10,038 nucleotides of DNA. It comes from JBLHGU01 sp047615875 (GTDB taxonomy: Bacteria > Pseudomonadota > Gammaproteobacteria > Arenicellales > CAJQKF01). This document shows positions 1 to 6,917 of the stretch, piece after piece; the first letter of the stretch is position 1; each line of letters opens with the position of its first letter. The position numbers and the translations under genes were made by a program. The notes beneath the pieces were generated by a model. It saw nothing but the letters and a program-made list of their open reading frames with translations, was not told the origin of the DNA and searched no databases. The stretch spans positions 1-10,038 of the forward strand of contig JBLHGU010000188.1 of assembly GCA_047615875.1 (NCBI GenBank), in the 5' to 3' direction.

Positions 1-596
1 CAGAATTTATTGATATCCCCAATGCCGTCACAGCGGTCTTAGGAAGCTTTCGTGGATATGATACTTTTGGCGAAGTATTCGTCGTACTGACGGCCGGAAT
101 AGGCGTTTTGTTTCTTCTCGGAAAAGCACCCCCTCCCGGCGCTTACCGGAAACAGAGTCTCGCTGATGATAAAGGGTTACGACACTATTTGATCCCCCGC
201 CTGGTCGGCAGACTGGTCATTCCGTTCATTATTCTATTTGGTTTTTATGTCCAGTTTCACGGTGAGTATGGTCCCGGTGGAGGATTCCAGGCCGGTGCAA
301 TTATAGCCGCCGGTATTATATTATTTGCTCTACTGGAAGGTGAGAAGCGCGCTCTAGAGGTGATACCTCACTGGTTTTTGCGACTACTCATGGCAGGTGG
401 TGCACTCATTTATGGCCTGGTGGGTGTTGCTAATCTATTTTTGGGTGGAAACTTCCTCGATTACAGTACGTTATCTAACAATCCTGTCAACGGTGAACAA
501 CTAGGCATAATACTGATCGAGGCAGGCGTCGGCATCACTGTGACAGGCGTCTTGCTCAGTATCTATTATGCCTTCGCAACACGAGGGAAAAGCTGA
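1..596 (+). CDS. mrpB: DUF4040 (MbhE-like) / MnhB fusion, Mrp antiporter subunit B, 5' partial
   Basis: The reading frame is open from the first complete codon at base 3 to TGA at 594-596, giving 197 visible residues; the true start lies left of the window. A TTG at 108 is internal and not a start. Residues 1-38 contain NAVTAVLGSFRGYDTFGE and a hydrophobic helix, typical of the MbhE/DUF4040 segment that in canonical Mrp sits at the C-terminus of MrpA. Residues about 60-195 form the MnhB domain, with membrane helices and the signature GPGGGFQAG at residues 90-98. In Mrp complexes MrpB is an integral inner-membrane subunit needed for Na+(or K+)/H+ exchange; its catalytic role is not clear. Here the A-type tail is fused to B, the arrangement of Mbh-like or split Mrp clusters. 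The TGA overlaps the next ATG by one base. The MnhB assignment is firm; how much lies upstream is unknown. Confidence 0.9.
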   Translation, partial: EFIDIPNAVTAVLGSFRGYDTFGEVFVVLTAGIGVLFLLGKAPPPGAYRKQSLADDKGLRHYLIPRLVGRLVIPFIILFGFYVQFHGEYGPGGGFQAGAIIAAGIILFALLEGEKRALEVIPHWFLRLLMAGGALIYGLVGVANLFLGGNFLDYSTLSNNPVNGEQLGIILIEAGVGITVTGVLLSIYYAFATRGKS

Positions 597-952
597 TGGA
601 GTGGTTTGGACTCTATTATTACTGGGTTTTTTCTATTTTGTTAATGATTGGCTTTTATGCCGTCGTTGCAAAACTTAATCTGGTTAAAAAGTTATTGGGC
701 CTTTCATTGTTTCAATCGGCGGTTTTTCTGCTCTATATCACCATGGGGAAGGTTGAAGGCGGTACAGCACCGATTTTCCTAAAAGATGCCGTTGATCAAA
801 TCTATTCAAACCCCTTACCTCAGGTCTTAATTTTGACCGCCATCGTGGTGGGCATTTCAACCACCGCACTTGGGCTCGGTATTGTCATTCGGATTAAAGA
901 AGAATATGGCACGATCGAAGAAAACAAGATCCAGGAAATAGATCATCTGTGA
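596..952 (+). CDS. mrpC: Mrp antiporter subunit C (MnhC/NuoK-like)
   Basis: This is a 118-aa membrane protein with three predicted helices (about residues 8-25, 33-50 and 73-98), the size and topology of MrpC, a homologue of NuoK of complex I. The diagnostic stretch is NPLPQVLILTAIVVGISTTA at residues 72-91, followed by a short charged C-terminal tail. MrpC is an inner-membrane subunit that packs beside the antiporter-like subunits and is required for activity in characterised Mrp systems. Its ATG shares one base with the mrpB stop. GAGGGA at 583-588 is a good ribosome binding site 7 bases upstream, so the start is secure. The gene lies between mrpB and the first mrpD-like gene, the usual B-C-D order. 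I see nothing broken. Confidence 0.93.
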   Translation: MEWFGLYYYWVFSILLMIGFYAVVAKLNLVKKLLGLSLFQSAVFLLYITMGKVEGGTAPIFLKDAVDQIYSNPLPQVLILTAIVVGISTTALGLGIVIRIKEEYGTIEENKIQEIDHL

Positions 953-2442
953 ACGGAATCGAACCTCATTTACCAGCCCTGCAAGTGGTCGTGCCCATGC
1001 TCAGCGCGGCTGTAGTAATGCTATTACGGCCTCGCGGCCTGGCCTGGGCTGCCAGCACTCTAACCAGTCTATTCGCCTTTGCTATTGCGATCACCCTGGC
1101 ACAGGAAACTCTGTCTGGAGGCACCTGGCATTACGCAATGGGGGACTGGCCGGCACCTTATGGTATCGAACTGAAGGTCGACTCTTTGAGCGCTTTAATG
1201 CTATTGGTCGTAACCGGATCATCCAGCATTGCCTTATTGGCCGGATATGAAAGTCTTTCACGGGAAATAGAACAGGATCGCCAACCTCTGTTTTATACCG
1301 CCTGGTTGCTGGTTTTAGCAGGACTCTGCGGAATTCTGGTTGCAGCCGATGCCTTTAATATTTTCGTTTTTATGGAAATTTCCTCACTAGCCGGTTACGT
1401 CCTGGTTGCAGGAGGACCTGACCGAAGAGCCTTGCCGGCCGTCTTCAAATATCTGGTTATGGGCACGGTTGGTGCCACTTTCTACCTGATTGGGGTCGGC
1501 CTGATCTACCTGATGACCGGTACCTTGAATCTAGCCGACATGGCGATACGCATTCACCACGTAGCCGATCAGAAACCCATACTGGTTGCAGCTGGATTTA
1601 TTACTATTGGGCTTGCTTTAAAGGCGGCGGTTTTTCCATTGCATGTCTGGTTACCAAACGCCTATCGTTTTGCACCCAACATGGCGACCGTTTTTCTGGC
1701 AGCCTGTTCGACCAAAGTTTCGATTTATATACTTTTGCGCTTCGATTTTTTCGTGTTGCAACCGAATCTCGAAGGTCACATTATCCAGTTCGGTAATTTT
1801 CTGATGCCACTTTCCATTCTCGGAATCCTTGTCGCCTCTGCTGTAGCGCTGTTTGAAGGGCATCTTAAACGCTTACTGGCCTGGTCTTCGATTGCACAAA
1901 TCGGCTACATTATTCTAGGCGCCAGCCTGGTCAGTGTCGCCGGACTGAATGCCAGTATCCTTCATATTTTCAATCATGCCCTGGCCAAATCAGCGTTGTT
2001 TTTGTCAGTTGCTGCACTAGGAATGACCTTAACTAAACTTCACATCGAAAATATTTCAGGAATCGCTAAAACCATGCCCTGGACAATGGCAGCCTTCGTC
2101 ATCGCTGGTTTTAGTCTTATCGGTATACCAGGTACAGCTGGTTTTATTAGTAAGTGGTATCTGATTACGGCTGTCGCTCAAGAAGGCACACTCGGTATCG
2201 TCCTGATTGGATTAATTCTAATTTCCTCCCTAATGGCGTTGGTTTATATCTGGCGAATTATTGAACCTGCCTATTTTGGTAAACCGGCTGAAGACATTAC
2301 AACGCTGCGAGAAGCACCACTGCCGATACTGGCAGGAACCTGGCTTTTGGCCCTGGGTAATATTTATTTTGGATTGTTTCCGGGCATTCCCATCGAGTTA
2401 TCCAGATCTGCAGCATTCTTGCTGATTGGAAATGCACCATGA
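949..2442 (+). CDS. mrpD: Mrp antiporter subunit D (ND4/ND2-like), first copy
   Basis: This 497-aa polytopic membrane protein of the proton-conducting antiporter family (Proton_antipo_M; NuoL/M/N relatives) has about 14 helices and the normal length for MrpD. Residues of the proposed proton path are visible: TM5 Glu143 in FMEISSLAGY, TM7 Lys225 in LKAAVFPLHVWLPNAY, TM8 Lys256 in STKVSIY, Lys347 in NHALAKSALF, and Lys402 in FISKWY. It is expected to move H+ (and possibly Na+) as part of the Mrp complex in the inner membrane. The start is GTG at 949, overlapping the mrpC stop in GTGA. The nearest Shine-Dalgarno-like AGGA (933-936) is 12 bases away, so coupling by reinitiation is likely. Of the three antiporter-like subunits here it looks most like a classic MrpD. 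Confidence 0.92.
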   Translation: MNGIEPHLPALQVVVPMLSAAVVMLLRPRGLAWAASTLTSLFAFAIAITLAQETLSGGTWHYAMGDWPAPYGIELKVDSLSALMLLVVTGSSSIALLAGYESLSREIEQDRQPLFYTAWLLVLAGLCGILVAADAFNIFVFMEISSLAGYVLVAGGPDRRALPAVFKYLVMGTVGATFYLIGVGLIYLMTGTLNLADMAIRIHHVADQKPILVAAGFITIGLALKAAVFPLHVWLPNAYRFAPNMATVFLAACSTKVSIYILLRFDFFVLQPNLEGHIIQFGNFLMPLSILGILVASAVALFEGHLKRLLAWSSIAQIGYIILGASLVSVAGLNASILHIFNHALAKSALFLSVAALGMTLTKLHIENISGIAKTMPWTMAAFVIAGFSLIGIPGTAGFISKWYLITAVAQEGTLGIVLIGLILISSLMALVYIWRIIEPAYFGKPAEDITTLREAPLPILAGTWLLALGNIYFGLFPGIPIELSRSAAFLLIGNAP

Positions 2443-3908
2443 GTCCTTCCGATAGTATCTTAATCGCCTTGATATTACCGATCTGTGGGGCCCTGGCGAT
2501 TCTGCTGGCCAGTCGCATCGGACCCAACGCAAGGGAAGCAGTCACCCTTGTAACCGCCATCACGCTTGCCACGATTGTCTGGAGCCTAATTCCTGGAGTC
2601 GCTGCGGGTGAAACCCCGAATTTGACCTTGTTTGAAATCCTTCCCGGGATTGATATTGCCTTTGAAATAGAACCTCTGGGAATGATGTTTGCTGCACTCG
2701 CTTCGGGTTTATGGATTGTTAATTCGATCTATTCGATTGGTTATATGCGTGGAAATGGTGAATCGAATCAGACTCGTTTTTATGTTTTCTTCGCGCTGTC
2801 TATCTTCGCTACCCTCGGTATCGCTTTTTCAGACAACCTTTTTACACTTTTTCTGTTTTATGAAATTTTAACCTTATCAACTTTCCCATTGGTTTCGCAC
2901 AAAGGTGATGAAAAAACGGTTAAATCTGCGCGCATCTATCTGGGAATATTGTTAACGACATCAATCGGTCTGTTTCTGCCGGCCATAATCTGGACTTACG
3001 TGGTTGCAGGGACCGGAGATTTTACACCGGGTGGTATTCTAGAAGGCAACCTTGAAGGTCCCGCGTTAGGTTTGTTACTGGGTTTATTTGTTTTTGGTAT
3101 CGGTAAAGCAGCAATCATGCCCGTGCACCGATGGTTACCAGCAGCGATGGTAGCCCCGACACCGGTGAGTGCCTTGTTACACGCCGTTGCTGTTGTTAAA
3201 GCAGGTGTTTTTACCATTCTCAAGATAATCATCTATATCTTTGGCGTTGAACACCTGTTTGCCGAACCTAGCAGTGGATGGTTACTCTATGCGGCCGCCT
3301 TCACGGTGATTGTTGCAAGTCTTGTGGCACTCAGGCAAACGAATATTAAACGCTTATTGGCATACTCAACTGTCGCGCAATTGTCCTATGTAGTGATGGC
3401 GGCAGCGATTTTAAAACCACTGGCAGAGATCGGTGCCTCGATTCATATGGTGGCCCATGCTTTCGGAAAGATAACGCTATTTTTTGCAGCCGGCGCGATT
3501 TATATCGCCGCGAAAAAGACCGAAGTATGGCAGCTCAATGGAATAGGCCGACGAATGCCCTGGACCATGGCCGCTTTTACGATTGGCGCCTTAAGTATGA
3601 TCGGTGTGCCGCCGACTGGCGGATTTGTGTCTAAATGGTTCATTCTTGCAGGTGCTTTTCAGGCTGATAACTACGTGGCAATTGCCACGATCATTGCAAG
3701 CACAGTTCTGAATGCAGCTTATTTTCTACCCATCATTTTTGCAGTCTGGTTTAGTCGCGAAGCGCCTGACCCGCAACTTGATCATGGAGAAGCACCCTGG
3801 CCAATGGTTTTCGCGCTCACCATAACTGCCGCATTGACTATTGGACTCTTTATTTTCAACGGACCGTTGATTGCATTGGAGTCTCAAATCCAGGGGATAG
3901 TTAAATGA
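2439..3908 (+). CDS. Second antiporter-like Mrp subunit (ND5/MrpA-N or MrpD-like)
   Basis: This is a 489-aa polytopic membrane protein of the same proton-conducting family. Key residues are intact: TM5 Glu142 (LFYEILTLSTFPLV), TM7 Lys223 (GKAAIMPVHRWLPAAM), TM8 His248 and Lys254 in SALLHAVAVVKAGVF, His340/Lys344 in AHAFGKITLFF, and Lys399 in FVSKWF. The LHAVAVVKAG stretch is closer to the NuoL/MrpA N-terminal type than to MrpD, so it may stand in for the large N-terminal part of MrpA, which appears split in this cluster. That substitution is inference, because genes to the left are not visible. ATG overlaps the previous stop as ATGA, with GGAA at 2428-2431 as a weak ribosome binding site. The protein should sit in the inner membrane as one of three ion-translocating modules. 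Confidence 0.88.
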   Translation: MSPSDSILIALILPICGALAILLASRIGPNAREAVTLVTAITLATIVWSLIPGVAAGETPNLTLFEILPGIDIAFEIEPLGMMFAALASGLWIVNSIYSIGYMRGNGESNQTRFYVFFALSIFATLGIAFSDNLFTLFLFYEILTLSTFPLVSHKGDEKTVKSARIYLGILLTTSIGLFLPAIIWTYVVAGTGDFTPGGILEGNLEGPALGLLLGLFVFGIGKAAIMPVHRWLPAAMVAPTPVSALLHAVAVVKAGVFTILKIIIYIFGVEHLFAEPSSGWLLYAAAFTVIVASLVALRQTNIKRLLAYSTVAQLSYVVMAAAILKPLAEIGASIHMVAHAFGKITLFFAAGAIYIAAKKTEVWQLNGIGRRMPWTMAAFTIGALSMIGVPPTGGFVSKWFILAGAFQADNYVAIATIIASTVLNAAYFLPIIFAVWFSREAPDPQLDHGEAPWPMVFALTITAALTIGLFIFNGPLIALESQIQGIVK

Positions 3909-4174
3909 CAGACCCGAAAGAACAAGACGTATGGCTGGTCCGTCCTTCCTCTATCCGAATTATGTGGCGTGCTTTTTGGGCGATTTTAATTCTCACAGTC
4001 CTCGCTCAATTCGTGATCAAAGTTAAAGGATATTTTGGCTTTGATGGCTGGATTGGGTTTGGTGCTGCATTTGGTTTTATATCCTGCCTGCTGATGGTGC
4101 TTTTGGCAAAAGCATTAGGGAAATTCCTTAAGCGTGATCAGGAATATTATCTCAAGGACCTCAACGATGACTGA
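3905..4174 (+). CDS. Small two-helix membrane protein embedded in the Mrp operon
   Basis: This 89-aa protein has a charged N-terminus (residues 1-19), two predicted transmembrane helices (about 20-40, with FWAILILTVLAQFVI, and about 50-70, with FGAAFGFISCLLMVLLAKAL), and a charged cytoplasm-like tail ending KRDQEYYLKDLNDD. I know of no assigned function. From memory, similar small proteins ending in a Lys/Asp/Tyr-rich tail occur at the same place in Mrp-like clusters of other proteobacteria, so an accessory or assembly subunit is likely (inference). It is translationally locked into the operon: its ATG overlaps the previous stop as ATGA, AGGGGA at 3892-3897 is a strong ribosome binding site 7 bases away, and its end overlaps the next gene by 8 bases. 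It does not resemble MrpE, F or G well enough to be called one of them. Confidence 0.85.
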   Translation: MTDPKEQDVWLVRPSSIRIMWRAFWAILILTVLAQFVIKVKGYFGFDGWIGFGAAFGFISCLLMVLLAKALGKFLKRDQEYYLKDLNDD

Positions 4175-5867
4175 GATGTTACCTCCAGCATTAATCATGA
4201 TTGCTGCGGCAATCTTGATTGGTCCTCTCAAGGGTCATTATCGCTCGTTCGTTTTGTTGGCTGCACCGCTATTAACGTTATGGGCAATCTGGCAAGTGCC
4301 CGATGGTGTTGTGACGACCATGCTTTTCCTCGACTACACCATCGAGCCGGTTGAAGGCAGTGCATTACGACGATTATTCGCCACTATATTTGCCCTCATG
4401 GCATTTGTCGGTGGACTCTATGCATTCCGTGTTGCGCGATGGTATGAACTGGCGGCGGGCTACGCTTATGCTGCCGGAGCCATCGGGGTCAGCTTTGCGG
4501 GAGATCTCATCACATTGTTCCTGTTCTGGGAACTGATGGCCCTGTTTTCTACTGTCGTGGTCTGGTGTGGTGGAACACCGGCTGCTCGTGCGGCAGGTAT
4601 ACGCTATGCGATTATGCATCTGCTCGGTGGAATTATTTTAAAAGTTGGCATTGAAGGAGTTGGTGTCCATACCGGGTCATTCGATATTCAGCCGATGCTG
4701 GCGACTAACTTTGATACCTCGATGATTTTGATCGGCATACTAATCAATGCTGCTGCGCCGCCGGTATCCGCCTGGTTATCTGACGCCTATCCTGAAGCAA
4801 GTCCAACCGGCTCTGTTTTCCTGTCAGCATTTACCACCAAAACCGCAGTGTTAGCATTGATATTGTTGTTTCCAGGCGAAGGGATTCTGGTATGGGTCGG
4901 CATATTCATGATTATGTACGGCATTATTTTCGCGTTGCTAGAGAATGATGCACGTCGGATTCTTGCTTACTCGATTGTTAATCAGGTGGGTTTCATGGTC
5001 TGCGCAATCGGCATTGGGAGCGAGATGGCGTTAAATGGTGCAGCTGCACATGCATTCGCCCACATCATCTACAAAGGTTTATTGTTCATGTGTGCGGGTG
5101 TTGTTATCTATCGAACTGGATTCAGTAAATGCACTGATTTGGGTGGCTTGTTCAGGACGATGCCGCTTACCGCAATTTGTGGAATTATCGGTGCACTATC
5201 GATATCAAGCTTTCCGTTAACGTCCGGATTCACAACAAAAACCATGATTTCTCAGGCGGTTGCGGACGAAGGCATGATGACAGTCTATTTGTTGCTAGCT
5301 GCTGCTTCCGCGGGTGTCTTTCTTCATGCAGGTATTAAATTTCCCTGGTTTGTATTCTTTCAAAAAGATTCAGGATTGAGACCCAAAGATGCACCGTGGA
5401 ATATGGCCGCTGCCATGATTATTTTTTCTGCCCTCTGTTTGTTACTCGGCATATTCCCAGGACTGCTCTATCCGTTTCTGCCTTATCAGACGGACTATCA
5501 GCCTTACACAGTAGGCAAGGTACTTTTCTATCTGCAACTTTTGCTGTTTTCAGGGTTGGCGTTTTTCCTGCTCCTACCGCTGATGAAAAGGACCCTGACC
5601 ATCAGTCTGGACGCAGACTGGTTGTGGCGAATCTTATTTAAATCGATAGGTAAACAGTGCCTGCGGATAATCTCAAGTATCGGTGACAGGCTAAGTTCAT
5701 ATACTGACTCAGTACTTAAGGCGATACGTCGTAAGGCGAAACACTATCTTGGCATGTCTGAATCTGGGCGTCGCCCCGGGATACTGGCACGGACCTGGCC
5801 TATCGGCACAACCGCCACATGGATAGCGATACTGCTTTCAGCCTATATTCTGGTCTATTACGTATAG
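4167..5867 (+). CDS. Third, divergent antiporter-like Mrp subunit with C-terminal extension
   Basis: This is a 566-aa polytopic membrane protein of the proton-conducting antiporter family. I chose ATG at 4167 because AAGGA at 4154-4158 lies 8 bases upstream; a GTG at 4134 in the same frame would add 11 residues overlapping the previous gene and has no comparable site. TM5 Glu122 (FLFWELMALFS) is present, and so are Lys225 (FTTKTAV), Lys303 (AHIIYKGLLF) and Lys358 (FTTKTM). The usual TM7 motif K-A-A-x-x-P-x-H-x-W-L-P reads N194-AAAPPVSAWLSDAY, so the lysine is Asn and the histidine is Ser. After about residue 470 there is an extension: LDADWLWRILFK, a long basic amphipathic stretch (490-530), then a final helix (548-564). 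This recalls the lateral helix of NuoL-type subunits but is not proven. It is the last gene of the operon and probably a dedicated third module of the complex. Confidence 0.9.
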   Translation: MTEMLPPALIMIAAAILIGPLKGHYRSFVLLAAPLLTLWAIWQVPDGVVTTMLFLDYTIEPVEGSALRRLFATIFALMAFVGGLYAFRVARWYELAAGYAYAAGAIGVSFAGDLITLFLFWELMALFSTVVVWCGGTPAARAAGIRYAIMHLLGGIILKVGIEGVGVHTGSFDIQPMLATNFDTSMILIGILINAAAPPVSAWLSDAYPEASPTGSVFLSAFTTKTAVLALILLFPGEGILVWVGIFMIMYGIIFALLENDARRILAYSIVNQVGFMVCAIGIGSEMALNGAAAHAFAHIIYKGLLFMCAGVVIYRTGFSKCTDLGGLFRTMPLTAICGIIGALSISSFPLTSGFTTKTMISQAVADEGMMTVYLLLAAASAGVFLHAGIKFPWFVFFQKDSGLRPKDAPWNMAAAMIIFSALCLLLGIFPGLLYPFLPYQTDYQPYTVGKVLFYLQLLLFSGLAFFLLLPLMKRTLTISLDADWLWRILFKSIGKQCLRIISSIGDRLSSYTDSVLKAIRRKAKHYLGMSESGRRPGILARTWPIGTTATWIAILLSAYILVYYV

Positions 5868-5898
5868 GAGTCTGTCGGACTTCGGGTAAATCTACCGT

Positions 5899-6819
5899 TC
5901 ATCCTTCCAGCGTAGCCAGTGTTTCTTCGACAAATAAAGTACTGCGGGCGGCTTCCATAATAACTGAGACCACGGGATGGACGACGCGGCGCTCGACCGA
6001 AATGGCGTAAAACTCTTCGTTAATGTCTTCCAGCCTTCCAATTGATTTAGCGTTGTACTGCTGCGCAACTTCGGTTTCAATGGCAGAAGGGGCGATAAAC
6101 ACACCAGCGCCCTGTTTACCGAAGGCCTTCATTAAAGCGCTGTCATCAAATTCGGCGACCATTCTCGGGTGAATTCGATTATGCTCAAACCATCGATCGA
6201 GGACAGATCGCAATTGGGTCCTGGTGCCGGGTAACAATATAGGCGCACCGTCCAGACACTTTGGGAAACCACCTTTTAACGTAGCGGCCAAATCTGTCTG
6301 TGCAAAAAAGCTGACCGCACAAATACCGAGTTTATGACTAAAGCCACGCATGCTGACACTGGCAGGAATGGGCCTGTCCGCCAATACTAGATCAAGTCGG
6401 TGAAGGGTTAATTCGGCCAGCAGATCTTCGAGCTCAGCCTGTCGACAGCTCATTCTAACCGGTATCTCCATATTCAAGGCCGGTTCAAGAATTCTATGCG
6501 CAATCGACTTGGGTAAAGAATCGACGATTCCAACTCGAAAGAGTTGAGGGCGATCCTTTGGTAACTGATGAACGACCTCTTCGAGTTCACCGCCCAAAGA
6601 GAATATTTCGTTCGCATAGCCAAGCACAAGGCGTCCAGTAGCTGACAACTCCAGATTACGCCCAACCCGGTTAAATAGCTTTTCCCCAAGATATTCCTCG
6701 AGCAAACTTAATTGGCCACTAATCGTTTGTGGCGTTAAGTGCAGACGTTCACTGGCCCGCGCAATACCGCCTTCACGCGCCGTAACCCAAAAGTAGTGTA
6801 AATGTTTATAGTTGATCAT
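5899..6819 (-). CDS. nhaR: NhaR-type LysR family Na+-responsive transcriptional activator
   Basis: This 306-aa LysR-type regulator is close in length to E. coli NhaR (about 301 aa). The N-terminal winged helix-turn-helix (residues about 1-62) has NYKHLHYFWVTAREGG and RLHLTPQTISGQLSLLEE, very close to NhaR. The effector domain (about 90-295) carries the NhaR-like stretches LLPGTRTQL, DRWF and EFDDSALMKAFG. E. coli NhaR activates nhaA in response to Na+ and acts as a dimer or higher oligomer on DNA. No nhaA is visible here. The gene instead converges on the Mrp operon with a 31-base gap and diverges from the HPF-like gene, so the antiporter operon is the obvious candidate target (inference). 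The start is ATG at 6819-6817; upstream of it I find no strong Shine-Dalgarno. A perfect TATAAT lies about 30 bases upstream. Confidence 0.88.
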   Translation of the reverse strand: MINYKHLHYFWVTAREGGIARASERLHLTPQTISGQLSLLEEYLGEKLFNRVGRNLELSATGRLVLGYANEIFSLGGELEEVVHQLPKDRPQLFRVGIVDSLPKSIAHRILEPALNMEIPVRMSCRQAELEDLLAELTLHRLDLVLADRPIPASVSMRGFSHKLGICAVSFFAQTDLAATLKGGFPKCLDGAPILLPGTRTQLRSVLDRWFEHNRIHPRMVAEFDDSALMKAFGKQGAGVFIAPSAIETEVAQQYNAKSIGRLEDINEEFYAISVERRVVHPVVSVIMEAARSTLFVEETLATLEG

Positions 6820-6848
6820 ATTGTTCGGTTTTTACGAATTGATTTTGT

Positions 6849-6877
6849 ATTATATTCGAATTTTCAGAAATCAGGAA
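6849..6877 (-). promoter_or_regulatory. Candidate nhaR promoter
   Basis: On the minus strand a perfect TATAAT (plus coordinates 6849-6854) lies 29 bases before the nhaR ATG. The hexamer 17 bases further upstream (6872-6877) reads TTCCTG, a poor -35 match. A good -10 with a weak -35 is what an activator-dependent or autoregulated LysR promoter often shows. The surroundings are very A+T-rich. Confidence 0.4.
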
Positions 6878-6889
6878 TATCGTTATTCT
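6861..6889 (+). promoter_or_regulatory. Candidate promoter of the HPF-like gene
   Basis: TTTTCA at 6861-6866 and TATTCT at 6884-6889 are separated by 17 bases, each matching four of six consensus sigma-70 positions. Transcription would start near 6896, leaving a leader of about 20 bases. The match is modest and the call rests mainly on spacing and position in the divergent gap. Confidence 0.25.
6875..6888. promoter_or_regulatory. Inverted repeat in the nhaR/hpf divergent region, possible operator
   Basis: GAATA-TCGT-TATTC is a perfect 5-base dyad. It overlaps the predicted -35 region of nhaR and the predicted -10 of the HPF-like gene, a position suited to a regulator controlling both. LysR-type proteins bind dyads of roughly this size, so NhaR autoregulation is plausible, but I cannot match it to a known NhaR site. 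Short A+T-rich dyads also arise by chance. Confidence 0.3.
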
Positions 6890-6917
6890 CATTTCACTAA
6901 ACAGAGAAGAGGAGATG

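Noticed and set aside
108..596. A 162-aa MrpB starting at TTG 108
   Set aside because: The frame upstream of 108 is open to the window edge and carries MbhE-like sequence, so the TTG is an internal leucine codon.
1651..1863. Minus-strand ORF of 70 aa inside mrpD
   Set aside because: It is fully antisense to a well-supported gene, has no ribosome binding site I can see and resembles no family.
2996..3232. Minus-strand ORF of 78 aa inside the second antiporter-like gene
   Set aside because: It is an antisense shadow with low-complexity composition (Ala, Thr, Pro, Asn), lying opposite conserved TM7-TM8 coding sequence.
4134..4166. GTG start at 4134 adding 11 residues to the third antiporter-like subunit
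   Set aside because: ATG at 4167 has AAGGA 8 bases upstream and gives the short overlap seen at the other junctions.
5868..5898. Terminator between the antiporter operon and nhaR
   Set aside because: Only 4-base stems (AGTC/GACT and GGTA/TACC) can be drawn and no T run follows on either strand.
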